Shown here: piece by piece, positions 23,904-37,468 of the stretch | How the letters are laid out: each line of letters starts with the position of its first letter | Position numbering within the stretch: position 1 is the stretch's first letter | Source of the DNA: Thoreauomyces humboldtii | Lineage: Eukaryota; Chytridiomycota; Chytridiomycetes; Spizellomycetales; Powellomycetaceae | Assembly (NCBI GenBank): GCA_027596035.1 | Contig: JADGJA010000026.1 | Coordinates: 1-64,000 of the forward strand | Direction: 5' to 3' | DNA length: 64,000 nt | Notes under the pieces: model-generated | Seen by the model: only the letters and a program-made list of their open reading frames with translations | Database searches by the model: none | Told to the model about the DNA's origin: nothing | Made by a program: the position numbers and the translations under genes

Positions 23904-25847
23904 ATGGCCTGGTACAACCAGCAGCAGCAACCACAACCTGCCAACACGCCTCCCCTCCCACCTCGGACGCACGATGTTCGACGACCTTCCTACCCGCAGC
24001 AGGCCCCTCAGCCATACGTAGCCTTTCCAACCGCCGGGGGATCGTCTCACCCTCTTCCGTCTCCGTACAGTCATCCAGCCTACCCACACTCTCCCTCCTC
24101 GTCCACCCCGCAGGGTGAGTAGTTGGCTGGCGTGCAGTTGTTTTCTCGCGGGACCGGGGCTCACCAAAATGTTGGTTTGCCGACAAGGACATCCCGGCTC
24201 CTACGCTCAATATCAGCAGCATGCCCCAGCTTCGCCATACGCGTCTCATCCTTCCGCTTCCGAGAAGGCCGACTTTTCCCGCGTTCAGAGCAACAGCAAT
24301 GCTACCGCCGACCTAGAGCGTAGACTCAACCTCGAACGAGAGCAGCGGGTCCAGCTCGAGGAGCGTGAGCTGGAGCGCGTAAAGAACATGTCCATGCTGG
24401 AAGGACAACTCCACAGCATGAAGCTGAACCTGGACAGGACGTCCGAGCATGCCGCGAGATACGCCGAAATAGAGTCGCAGCTCCTCCACGAACAGCAGGA
24501 AAAGAGGCAGTTGATGGACAGGCTCGGCGCTGCTGCCCAGACAGAGTCGCGACTCGAGCACGAAATCGAGGAGAAGCATCGTTTGGAGCAGATTCTGGAC
24601 GCGGAGAGCAGGCATCGACGCGAACTTCAGGACAAGGTCAAACTCATGACCGACGACGATACAGCCAAGAAAGCGGAGGCAGACCGTCTCGCACTTCAAC
24701 AGCGGGTGACGGATCTGGAAAACAAACTTCAGGAGAACCAGAAGGCTTTGTCGGAGCTCGCAAATACCAAGCTTGACTTGACAAAGAACCTGGACGTGAA
24801 AACCACCGAGATTGCGTCGCTCAAACGACGGCTCGACGAGGGCGAAATCAACCAGAACCTCGACCGGATGAAAGCCGATGTGGAGCGCGCTCGTGCTGAA
24901 ACAGCACGCACGAGATCCGGGATGGACGAGCTTGCGCGGTCCAAGGACATCGAGATTGCGAGGCTACTGGAAAAGATCAATAATGAGGCGTATGAGCGGT
25001 CAGCGAGCGTGCACGAGCTCAGGGAGCTGCAAATGCGATACGAACCACCCGCACCGCCTGTTGGTGACGAGTCGGTGTATCAGCGGCCGCCTCCATCCCA
25101 GCCATTGCCGCCTCCGAAGGGCGTGGATCATGAACTATGGGGTTTGTTCGCGCATGTGGACCCATATCAGCTCAAAGCTATCAATGCGGTGCAACTCCGC
25201 GATATCCTCAATCATGGTATGGTTTTTTCGGGGAGGTCGTCCCTGTTTTTTCTTTCAGCATTTCCTGAAACTTTTCCTCTCCGCGCAGGTCCATGGCCGC
25301 CCCTTGAGTACTCAACGGTGCGAATTCTGTATCACGTCTACGACCGAACTGGCAAAAGCTTCAAGTTTGACGACTTCTCGGCCCTCTGGGAGCTCATCAA
25401 CAAGTGGGTTCAAGTGTTCCGATCCCACGATCATCACACCGACGAGGCCGAATTCGGCCACGTCGATCGGTCCGACCTGCGAAAAGTCCTGAAGGAATGC
25501 GGCATAGCTGCCAGCGAGAGGTTCCTGACAGCTCTGCAGACTCAAGGGAATCGAGAAGGTGCGGGATGAAAGCAGGGTCTAAGATCGAGTGGACCCAAAA
25601 TGTTGGCTTACCAAGTCTCCCTGCCCTCAGAATTACCACTTGGTTGGGACGACTTCATGCGGTGCGCTGCCAGAGTCAAGCTCATGCAGGACTCTTTCAA
25701 GAAGATCGATATGGATAAGGACAACTGGATCACGATCAGTAAGCAGCCTAATCGTTCCTTGTGGTTGCTGCGCAGTCTTTGATTCTGTTCCATCTCTCCC
25801 TAGATTACGACCAGTGCTTGGATCTTGTCGTCAACAGCAGTGTCTGA
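23904..25847 (+). CDS. Penta-EF-hand protein with a long coiled-coil insertion
   Basis: The ends look like the PEF family (ALG-2/peflin/sorcin type): a Pro/Gln/Tyr-rich N-terminus (MAWYNQQQQPQPANTPPLPP...) and C-terminal EF-hands. Between them lies about 240 residues of heptad-like, Glu/Arg/Leu-rich coiled coil (from DLERRLNLEREQRVQLEERE to about DIEIARLLEKINNEAYERS). EF-hand blocks: ELWGLFAHVDPYQLKAI (degenerate first loop), LYHVYDRTGKSFKFDDF, FRSHDHHTDEAEFGHVDRSD, and FKKIDMDKDNWITINYDQC. Introns near 24113-24195, 25215-25289, 25556-25633 and 25739-25803 join in frame. The last exon ends NYDQCLDLVVNSSV. PEF proteins bind Ca2+ and partner in membrane repair and ESCRT or COPII traffic. The coiled coil is unusual for the family and suggests a scaffold that oligomerises. 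Confidence 0.85.
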
Positions 25848-26002
25848 ACACCAGGAAGGAACCTCCGGGAATCGAGGCCTCACATGTAAATAGCTGTTCG
25901 CGTAGCTCCGTAGTCTTCCCTTCGTATTTCTTGCGCAACAATCATAGGAAGCGCTTTGGCCACTAGGACATATGGGGTATGGGGTAATTTGTTGACCGCG
26001 GC

Positions 26003-27304
26003 CTACTCCTCCTTCATCATCAAATTCGATGTTGCCGCAGCCGCCGGAAGCTTTGACGTTCTGGCGCGCGCAACCTCGCGCAACCTCTTCTTCTCGGCCG
26101 TCATGACGCGACTTCCAGCGGTCCCATGTAGCCAGTCTAGCACGCCCAATGGACCATAATTCTTGTTGAACACCTCGTGGTGATAGTCATGGGCGAGGGG
26201 TGACGGGAAGAACGGAACATGGAAACCGCAGTGACTGTTGATGGCGTTTGTCTGAGCTGTTGGACAGAGAATAGTTGGTCGCTGTCCAAGGATGCTTTGC
26301 TGGTCAGGGATCCTGCACCATTGCATATGAATAAAAATACCTATGGTGATCCAAAGCCAAAGCGTGAGGACGTGCGACTTCATCAAGACTGGGCCGAGCA
26401 ACGCAGGAGCCAGATTGGACATGAAGTGCTCGATGGGCGAACAGTAAATCGCTGACGAGACCAAGGGTAAGAAGTCAGCGGAGAGGCGGGCCCTGTCGTA
26501 CTCGGCGGATCTTCTTACTTGAGATTGAAATGGGAGCTGTATAGAGATGATGCTTCTTGTGGATAACCTTGTAGATGCTCGGATGATGGAGAGCACGATG
26601 ACCGTAGTAGAACATGACTTCCTCTACGAACAGAAACCCGACGCTCTCCTTGGCCACCTGAGACAAACTTGGCAGATCCATCCCATATGAACAACCCCTC
26701 CACTCCATCAACTTGTACAAGGCCAGTCCCGTCGGCACACCGACCAGCAGCTGGTTCTTCAACACGACTCCCGCAGCGCGAGTGTACCACTCCCAGGTAG
26801 GGACCTTCTCGGGCTGGATCTTGTATCGCCAGAAGCTCTTCGGAAACTGGAGGATGTCGAGGACGGCGAGGATTCCGCACCAGAACCAGTAGGCTGGCGT
26901 GGTGATGAGAAAGGTACCGCCGAGCATGATGGTAGGCTTGGAGTAGGTTTCGATGACGTGCGCCCAGACAGGTTCTCCGTACGTTCGAAGACCGAGGAAG
27001 AAGAGGGCGATGCCGACACCGAAGAAGACTACCTGGGTATCCGGAAAAGTGAGTGAGTAAAGGTGCCAAGACAGCTCTTGAGGGTGATGTTGACCGTCTG
27101 TACCTCGAAAGGATCGAATGCGCTTTGGATATGTTTGATGACTGGACCCCATGGATCATCAACATCTGCATCACGGTCATCTTTGAGCTCAAACTTCTCC
27201 GGCTCTTCGTGCTGAAGTTGCGAGGAAGGCACTGGCAGAGAGGAGACTGGAACTATCATTTCGAGTGGTCGTATGCGTATATGCGAAAACTCGTTGAAGA
27301 CCAA
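26003..27304 (-). CDS. Fatty-acid hydroxylase superfamily membrane protein (FAXDC2-like)
   Basis: Di-iron membrane hydroxylase/desaturase of the ERG25/SUR2/FAXDC2 superfamily. The His-box set is visible: FYYGHRALHH, IHKKHHLYTAP, and HCGFHVPFF followed by HDYHHEVFNKNYG, which supply the metal ligands. Hydrophobic helices include VVFFGVGIALFFLGL and SAIYCSPIEHFMSNL. Exon 1 ends ...IQSAFDPFE; a 75-nt intron (near 27032-27106, with a CTCAC branch region) leads to VVFFGVG in frame. Further introns lie near 26515 and 26300. The order of motifs fits FAXDC2-like proteins better than ERG25, but the substrate (sterol or sphingoid/fatty chain) cannot be read from sequence. Start at 27304 or the in-frame ATG at 27259 (MIVPVSSLPVPSSQ). 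Confidence 0.82.
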
Positions 27305-27883
27305 ATCTGAAGCGCATGGTCGCTACAGCTATGCAAGACAGACTCTACCCTGTGCAGTAAGCTGGCTCGTGTTAGACCTCGTGACGGCAAACATCCTGAA
27401 TGAAAGACACCCAGTCGATGGGGATCATGGGGTTCTGTGAGAGAACCGAACGGATGCGGGGTGGCATCGGGCAGCTGTCGGTCGGCAGGGATTTTGCGGG
27501 AGCGGGATGACACTCGTCCGTGTCTTTGGTCTACGGGCTATGGGTGGGATTAGGCCCAAAACAAACTCTCGAGCATCCGCAACTCATCTTTCCTCTCAAC
27601 CGCAAACCATCTTTCCCCATCCCCACGATAGCTGACATCCCAGGTATGTGTTCACGCTCCTCTGCTGCTCGCCGCTGTATTCCTCGTGCCCTTCCTCTTC
27701 ATTCCTGCCTTCCGCTACCCTCGTTCGATCTCCCATTCTCGTTCTCCCATCGTGGCTGCGCACTGACCCGTCCCGTCTATCTTCACTGACCCGTCCTGTC
27801 TACCTTCATTCTACGTCTCTCTTAGACCTTCGCGACCGAATACCAGCTGCAACGTGCTGAACGACTTGCTTCGTGCTACCAAT
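27305..27883. promoter_or_regulatory. Pyrimidine-rich upstream region with possible leader intron
   Basis: Upstream of a possible small gene on the plus strand. It is CT rich (27560-27830). A CCCAG/GTATGTG junction near 27642 and a CTCTTAG near 27825 could bound a leader intron of about 180 nt; this is only a consensus match. It also contains the 23-bp tandem repeat listed separately. Confidence 0.35.
27761..27806 (+). repeat. Two tandem copies of a 23-bp unit
   Basis: The unit beginning CACTGACCCGTCCCGTCTAT occurs twice back to back (27761-27783, 27784-27806), with two C/T differences. It is probably a small slippage duplication in CT-rich leader or intron sequence. Confidence 0.85.
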
Positions 27884-28423
27884 ATGCCGACTCTGGTAAT
27901 GTACCCAATTTGAGCCCAGCGCTTCCTCATCTCAAAGCTGACTTCCTTGCGTTTCCGCCTTCTTTGCACTCCTTCAGATTCTGAAAGAGGAGCAGGTACG
28001 TCCTAGTTTCAAATGACCGCGGCTCTGAGCTTGTCGTCGTCGAGTCAAACGCTGCGCAGCCATTGTGATGGCGCGTAAATGGACCAGGTTCCCCCCTGTT
28101 AGGGTGAGGTTGTAATGGCGTTCGAGTGGACTGCTTGTGGTTCTGGCAGGCCGCAATGTAAACGCTTCAAAATTGGTGGAACGTACACTCCCTGCGCTGC
28201 CTCAGGACCAATGGGTATCTCCGGGGCCCCGGACTCGAGAGCTAGTGTGGCTCGCTGGTGCCCTGTGCGAGGTATGCCTGTTCGTGCGCACGCATTCCCG
28301 AAGGATCTTGCCGTAACCTCCAAATCTTCTGTTTCAGCAGCTACTGTTCAACGAGCTCTGCTCAGCGAGATTTTGGCGATCCATCTCAGGGAAAAGAGAG
28401 ATGTTCGGCAGTTCTTTGACTAA
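27884..28423 (+). CDS. Possible small spliced gene, unrecognised
   Basis: A frame can be joined across four exons with good splice sites and matching phases: 27884-27895 (MPTL), 27978-27995 (ILKEEQ), 28103-28271 (GEVVMAFEWTACGSG...ARWCPVR) and 28338-28423 (ATVQRALLSEILAIHLREKR...FFD stop), giving about 94 residues. The first two exons are very small (12 and 18 nt), and alternative joins are open, for example a different frame through 28338-28530. Nothing in it matches a family I recognise. It could be the 5' part of a longer gene reaching to about 29.6 kb, or chance. Confidence 0.25.
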
Positions 28424-29695
28424 CCAATCCGTTTGCCAGGTGGCGGGAACTTGCGTCATTCCGGTTCCCAAGATTCTTCATATCGTTGCCACTCTCCCTA
28501 CCGTCCATTCCGTTCTGTTGCCACGCTGATGATTGTAAGTATCCTTGAGGGAATTGGGAAATCAGACACTGACTTAGGTAGCGAAAAGTACGCTGCATGA
28601 GCTATTTCAAAAAATCAGAACTCCCGAACCCCCTGACTCAGAAGGGAGCTAGTGGGTTCGCCGTAATCATATGCAAGGTATGCTCACTCCTACATACGCG
28701 TACCAGTTGGTCTTTGATTGATATCATTCATCTCTTGTTCCAGCATCAGGAAATATGTTTGCACAGCGAGGTCCGGCCAATCAAAGCAAGGCGCGTCAGT
28801 CTTGCCTGTCTCAACCTGCAAGGACCACCGTTGAGCGCCACTGTGGAGCGCTTGAGGCTCACCGTCAACGTCAAGCATGGTGCATTTGCAACCTCGCAAG
28901 TGCACTTCCTATGGCTGTTCTCTTCTGCCAGCGTACTGTACATCTTCATTTCTTTACAGGCGCGCTTCGCCGTCGTCCGAGTCCGCAAGACAGGGTTGGC
29001 GTTTTGCACTTGGACTCGCTTTGTATGAGCGCAGTACTAATGACAGACGAGTCGTAAGGGATTCAGACTGAAGGACGCTTGCAAGACTACCACGCTAACA
29101 TTGGCGGCGGCCAGCCTGATTGAAAGAACTCGCTGGGACTTCTTGCTACGCTTTGCCGCTCCGTTCGGTCCTGAACTCCTTCTCGCGCGGGAAACGGTTT
29201 CCGATGAGACCGCCCGCACCTCAGCATCACCGCACCGATCAGACATCTCGGCGAAGGCGATGAGAAAAATTATACTAGCGCAGAGAAACTCGACCGACGC
29301 GGCCACCATCATGAGATGGAATACCATGCCGCTGACCTGCTTGCCCGATCTGCTATGCCGTCTATTGCTTGCCCTTTCTTACAATTCCGCGATCTCGATG
29401 GCAGAGCTCAAATCGTGCAGTCCTAATGGCATACTGAAATATTGGAGGCTGTGTTCCAGCTGGCCCCTACAAGACTTATGAGATCATGGAGAGTCTCCAA
29501 AAAGACTCATGTCAAGATTGCAAAGCTTGAGATGAAGCGCAATCAGTTGACCGACGAACGGGTATGCTTCGCAGGTAGGTTTCGATCATCCACTTCTCGA
29601 GGTTTTGCAAAACCCCTCTTTCCCTAGGTTTTGCCTTCGCCCAGTTTCTTGGTGTCATTTGATCGTGTGAGCACTCCGAAACGTTGTCGTGTCGA
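28424..29695. other. Unresolved stretch, possible decayed or short-exon gene
   Basis: About 1.3 kb with many short frames on both strands, none with a recognisable domain. Splice-like sites recur on the plus strand (GTAAGT near 28534, GTATGC near 28678, TTCCAG near 28743, GTAGG near 29576). Plus-strand pieces such as YFKKSELPNPLTQKGASGF (28603) and KKTHVKIAKLEMKRNQLTDE (29500) do not join into a domain I know. It may be a fast-evolving gene, a pseudogene or mobile-element remains. Confidence 0.3.
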
Positions 29696-29806
29696 TAAGC
29701 TGAATCGGCTCAAGCCTCAAGCATCGAAGAACGGGTACTACAAGAGAAATGTCCGTCTGTGTAGTACCCGTTCTTCGATGCTTGGAGCTTGAGCCGATTC
29801 AGCTTA
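29696..29806. repeat. Near-perfect inverted repeat, 46-nt arms and 19-nt loop
   Basis: The left arm (29696-29741, begins TAAGCTGAATCGGCTCAAG) and right arm (29761-29806) are reverse complements except for a 3-nt patch, CCT against CTC. As RNA this would fold into a stem with one C-A mismatch and one U-G wobble. The loop is 29742-29760. TA lies at both outer ends, compatible with a Tc1/mariner-type foldback MITE whose target site is TA. A TTTTT run follows at 29809-29813. Either a miniature inverted-repeat element or a hairpin RNA precursor would fit. Confidence 0.85.
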
Positions 29807-29999
29807 CGTTTTTCTCATAATACAAATAGAAGCTCCTACCATTTTTCGGAGGAAAGGGTTTTTCTGTTTGACAGTTTATTTAGGTCCTGTATGGCGACGC
29901 CCTACGAGGCTAATGAACTTCATTGTGTGTACCTCTGGTGGGCTACGGTGAACTACGACTATGTAAAAAATGGTTGCTAGACTTTCCGCATCGCCTGCT

Positions 30000-33879
<3,880 letters not shown>

Positions 33880-34488
33880 ATTTATGGTATGAGTCGGCGA
33901 ACCTTTGCGAATCGTCGTTGCTGGAGATCTCGACGACAAACAGAAGCCGTCGTTGCCTCAGGGACGGAGCATGTCCGGGAATCAAAACTTTTCATTTCTG
34001 ATTGTCCGAAACAATTGGACAGCTCGATGCGCAATGTTTGTGTCTCAATGTTGCAGCTCATCAAGCTTTCGCAGGCTTCTACTTTCCATTCAGCTCGGTA
34101 TAGGTCAGCGGACATTCATCTAAGAATGGTAAGCGGGTGGAGGGGCACTTGCTCGTGCACGCAACACCGCTCGTCTGGGTTTCAGGTAAGTACTTGCGCG
34201 CTCCCTCCGTTCCCGTTAACATGCCCTTTCTGTTCTAGTTCTGCAAATGGCGGAACAAAATTGTTCCGTGCCTCGGTACGCATATCCTAGTTCGAGGTAG
34301 TCGCGATGGTAGGTAACCTTGATCTCATTAGCACCCTGGCGGACGCAGGCCGCCACTGAAATGGCGGAGTTTATGGGGGTCAACTCAAACGTTGGCCACG
34401 AGCCGAACTGTTATCCCGTCATGGTAGTAAAAACTCGACAATATCGATCACATATACGTGGAACCACATATTCCACTGGTCCCGAGAC
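33880..34488. other. SPT16 upstream region with an orphan intron-like element
   Basis: It carries the presumed SPT16 promoter. At 34186-34238 there is a 53-nt stretch with perfect splice signals (CAG/GTAAGT, GTTAAC branch point, TTCTAG). Splicing it would give a 45-codon frame starting at ATG 34133 with no known domain. It could be a tiny gene, a non-coding transcript, or debris linked to the transporter remnant that follows. Confidence 0.4.
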
Positions 34489-34828
34489 GTGATCGATCGC
34501 CGCCGTCGTGCGACCTTTGAACAATGCGCCCGAAGCAAACATCGGTTCAAGGTTACCACGGTCACCTCCATTGCCCATCGTCTCGCACCGGTACCCCTGT
34601 TCGACCGAGGTCCTGGTGATGCGCGACGGCGAGCGCATCGCGTACGATGCGCCTCATGCTCTCCTGGGTCGTGAGGACTCGGAGTTTGCGGTTCTCGTAC
34701 GCGCGGCAGGCCCCGCGAATGCAGCTCGTATTGCCGAGGTGGCCGAGGCGGCCTTCGCTATTAAGGATGGAACACCGTGTAAACACATGGCTCATCAATA
34801 CTTCCTATCGTCCCTGCCGTGGGCGTAG
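34489..34828 (+). pseudogene. ABCC-type transporter remnant, end of second ATPase domain
   Basis: Two overlapping frames together resemble the end of the second nucleotide-binding domain of a multidrug-resistance-type ABC transporter. The first (34489-34674) reads RFKVTTVTSIAHRL, the H-loop region with its His. The other frame then continues TEVLVMRDGERIAYDAPHAL and REDSEFAVLVRAAGPANAAR, the usual ABCC C-terminus, to a stop at 34828. The change of frame, and the lack of Walker A, signature or membrane segments upstream, show a broken fragment. It lies just ahead of a cytochrome P450, so it may be the remains of an older detoxification pair. Confidence 0.7.
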
Positions 34829-35230
34829 GTCAGGATGCTGAGGAGGGACGGACACCGACAATCAATGATGATAGAATTACTTGGATCGTTGAACAGCGAC
34901 GTGTCGACAGGCGGGGAGTGAATTCACCTCACGGCCTCACGGGTTCTTCTGCTGAGGGTCATGTCCGGAGTGTCATGTCCGAGCGGGCTCCGAGCGGCTC
35001 TGACCGTTTTCGTTGTTGACAGCAATGTGGTGGGAGCGGCACACATGACAGTTTAGCCTTCGCGGCGCGTGCGTCTTTCACATGGGCCGTGATCCCTAGA
35101 ACCTTTCGGATTTCTGCCGGCGGTGAGGGGGGTCAACGCCTTCATACATGGACTTGTATGTTTCTCGTCCAGAGAACAGTGACCTGGTTCCTTGCTATTC
35201 TGGCGGTTCACATCAATATAGTCGACCGTG
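34829..35230. promoter_or_regulatory. P450 upstream region
   Basis: About 400 bp between the ABCC remnant and the P450 start. No open frame with a domain was seen. It should carry the P450 promoter. Confidence 0.4.
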
Positions 35231-37151
35231 ATGCAAGCCTTTGACATCTTGATCGCCACTTGCGTCGGCACAGCAGGCGCCCTGCTCCTTCTTCTCGTCG
35301 TCAAGGCCACTCGTCCGAGCGTGCGTTGTTGATACCCTTCCGTCTGCCCCCCCCCCGCGCCTGCGCTCATCACTCTGCTCATATCCATCAATCTTCACTC
35401 AGGGACTCTTAGGAAGACCGTATGTCGATGCGCCAGGCTATAAAGGACTCCCTATCATTGGCAATGCTCTCATGTTGGCGGATTACGTACGCAACAAGAC
35501 GGGCTTCAAACTTTGGTGTCGCCTGACCGAGGAGTTTGGATCGGTTGCTTCGTTTCCGGCCCTGTTCCTGAACTTCTTGATTGTCAGCGACCACGAACTC
35601 TCGAGATGGATCCTCGCCACACCCGAGATATTTACGGTGAACCAACCCTTCCGGAAAATCTTCCAACCTTTCTCCAACGGCCTTCTCGTCTTGTCGGGCG
35701 AAACCTGGAAGCTCCATCGCAAACTTCTCGTCCCGACTTTCAGCCCCAAGCAGGTACGTGCTTACTTCAAACATGATCTCGTGTCCCTTCGTCTCATTGC
35801 CCTTGCCAGTAGCTTCGACTCGCGCTTTCTGTCGTCCATGACCGTACCGACGATCTCATCGCATTCTGGAAGCTCCATCACGTGGGTCGTCCGGCCAACG
35901 TACACGCCCACCTGACTGCTGCAACCTTCGACATGATCGGAGGAATCGCTTTCTCCTACAACCCTGGTGCCTTGAACGCTTACGTTTCCGCCCCGTACGA
36001 CGAGACGAAGCGAATCGAGCTATCAAAGTCCGCTCAGCTCGAGAACGCCATGAACAACGCCGTCGGCGGATTCTATTCCCGGGTGCCTTACCCTTCCTAT
36101 CTATGGTCTCTCGTCCTGGGATCGAAGGCGGAGCGAGAATGGCGAGACCGCATCACGTTCGTCCGCAACGAGATCAGAAACGTGATCCTGAAGCGAACGC
36201 AGGCGAGGCGAGAAGGGTTTTCCGGAGAAGTCCTCGATGTGCTCGACCGACTCCTGGCTGAGAACGAGAAGCAGGAAGGCGAGAAGATGGATGATGAAGA
36301 GGTCATTGATGAAGTGGTGATGGTAAACGACCTTTGTCAGCCTGTACTCGTCGTAACGATCTAGAAGCCTGATTTGTTCTCTCCACGCAGTTCTTCTTCG
36401 CCGGCCACGAAACGACGGCCAATACCCTGGTCTGGACGCTCTTGAAGCTGTGCGAGCACCCTCAAGTGGCTACCAAACTTCGTGCCGAACTCAGGGCCGT
36501 TCTGGGTCCAGGCGACTGCCGTGCGTCCTATGATGATCTTCAGAAGTTGCCCTACTTGACTCAAGTCATCAAGGAAACACTTCGTCTGAAGCCCGTGGCT
36601 CCTGTGATCAGCCGAACGCTTCTAAAGGATACAACCATCGGAGGAGCATTTGCCGAGGCAGGCGTACGTAGCAGGCTTGGGTCTCGAGAGTAGCGGTACT
36701 GTCGGATCATGCAACTCACCGCTGTACATTTCTCTTCATTCAGACGCTTGTACAGCTCAACGTGGCCACCATCCACCTCGACAGGAAGATTTACGGTCCA
36801 GACGCTGAAGTTTTCCGACCCGAGCGATGGGACAACGGGTGGACACCAGTAGCCGGGGGCTACCTACCGTTCGGACATGGAAGCAAGTCCTGCATTGGCG
36901 AAAAGCTGGCCATGATGGAGCTTAAGGTGAGGCTTCGGATCGAAACAGCTTCATTATCTGGTTCATGATCAGTTCTCTCATTTTCTGTCTTGCATCTCCA
37001 GGCGATCCTCAGCCGCATTCTCATCGCGTTCGACATTGATCTTGTTCTGGATCAATCTCTCAGGGCGGTTCATTCAATCACCCTTGGCTTGAAGGAAGGT
37101 CTTTTACTGAACCTTTCCGAGCGCACTCAGAGTGATGATGTCGTCACCTAG
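35231..37151 (+). CDS. Cytochrome P450 monooxygenase
   Basis: ER-anchored haem-thiolate monooxygenase. Exon 1 gives an N-terminal anchor (MQAFDILIATCVGTAGALLL). Exon 2 begins GLLGRPYVDAPGYKGLPIIG, with the proline-rich hinge. The I-helix reads FFFAGHETTANTLVW (near 36400), the K-helix ETLRLKP (36580), and the PERF-like stretch FRPERW. The haem loop is PFGHGSKSCIG with the cysteine ligand in place; the usual Arg of FxxGxRxCxG is Lys here. Introns near 35320-35400, 35754-35808, 36325-36390, 36664-36744 and 36928-37001 join in frame; the first contains a C run. The last exon ends ERTQSDDVVT. The AGHETT and ETLRLKP style resembles CYP4/CYP52/CYP505-like fatty-acid hydroxylases only loosely, so the substrate is left open. 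Confidence 0.9.
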
Positions 37152-37468
37152 CCTCATGTATAACGCCGCGAGCTCGACCAGCTCGTTGTACTTCTCGCGT
37201 CCCGAGCGGGTTTTCCCCCGATACCCTTCAGTATGATACGGCAGATATTTGGGAGAGGCTTTCCTTTAGCATGCAATATATTTGCCAAAAATACAAAAGG
37301 CCCTCCTTCTCGCTCGACGTAAAACAGATGCAGTGACCATCTTGCTTGTCGTGCCTAGGTGCAAGGAAGAGAATATCCCTAGCAAGCTTCCCTTCAAGTG
37401 TTTATAGATGTGTGAAGCGGAAAGAGCTCGATTTAAAACCCAGAGTTCAGCAGATCTCATGTTCCCTA

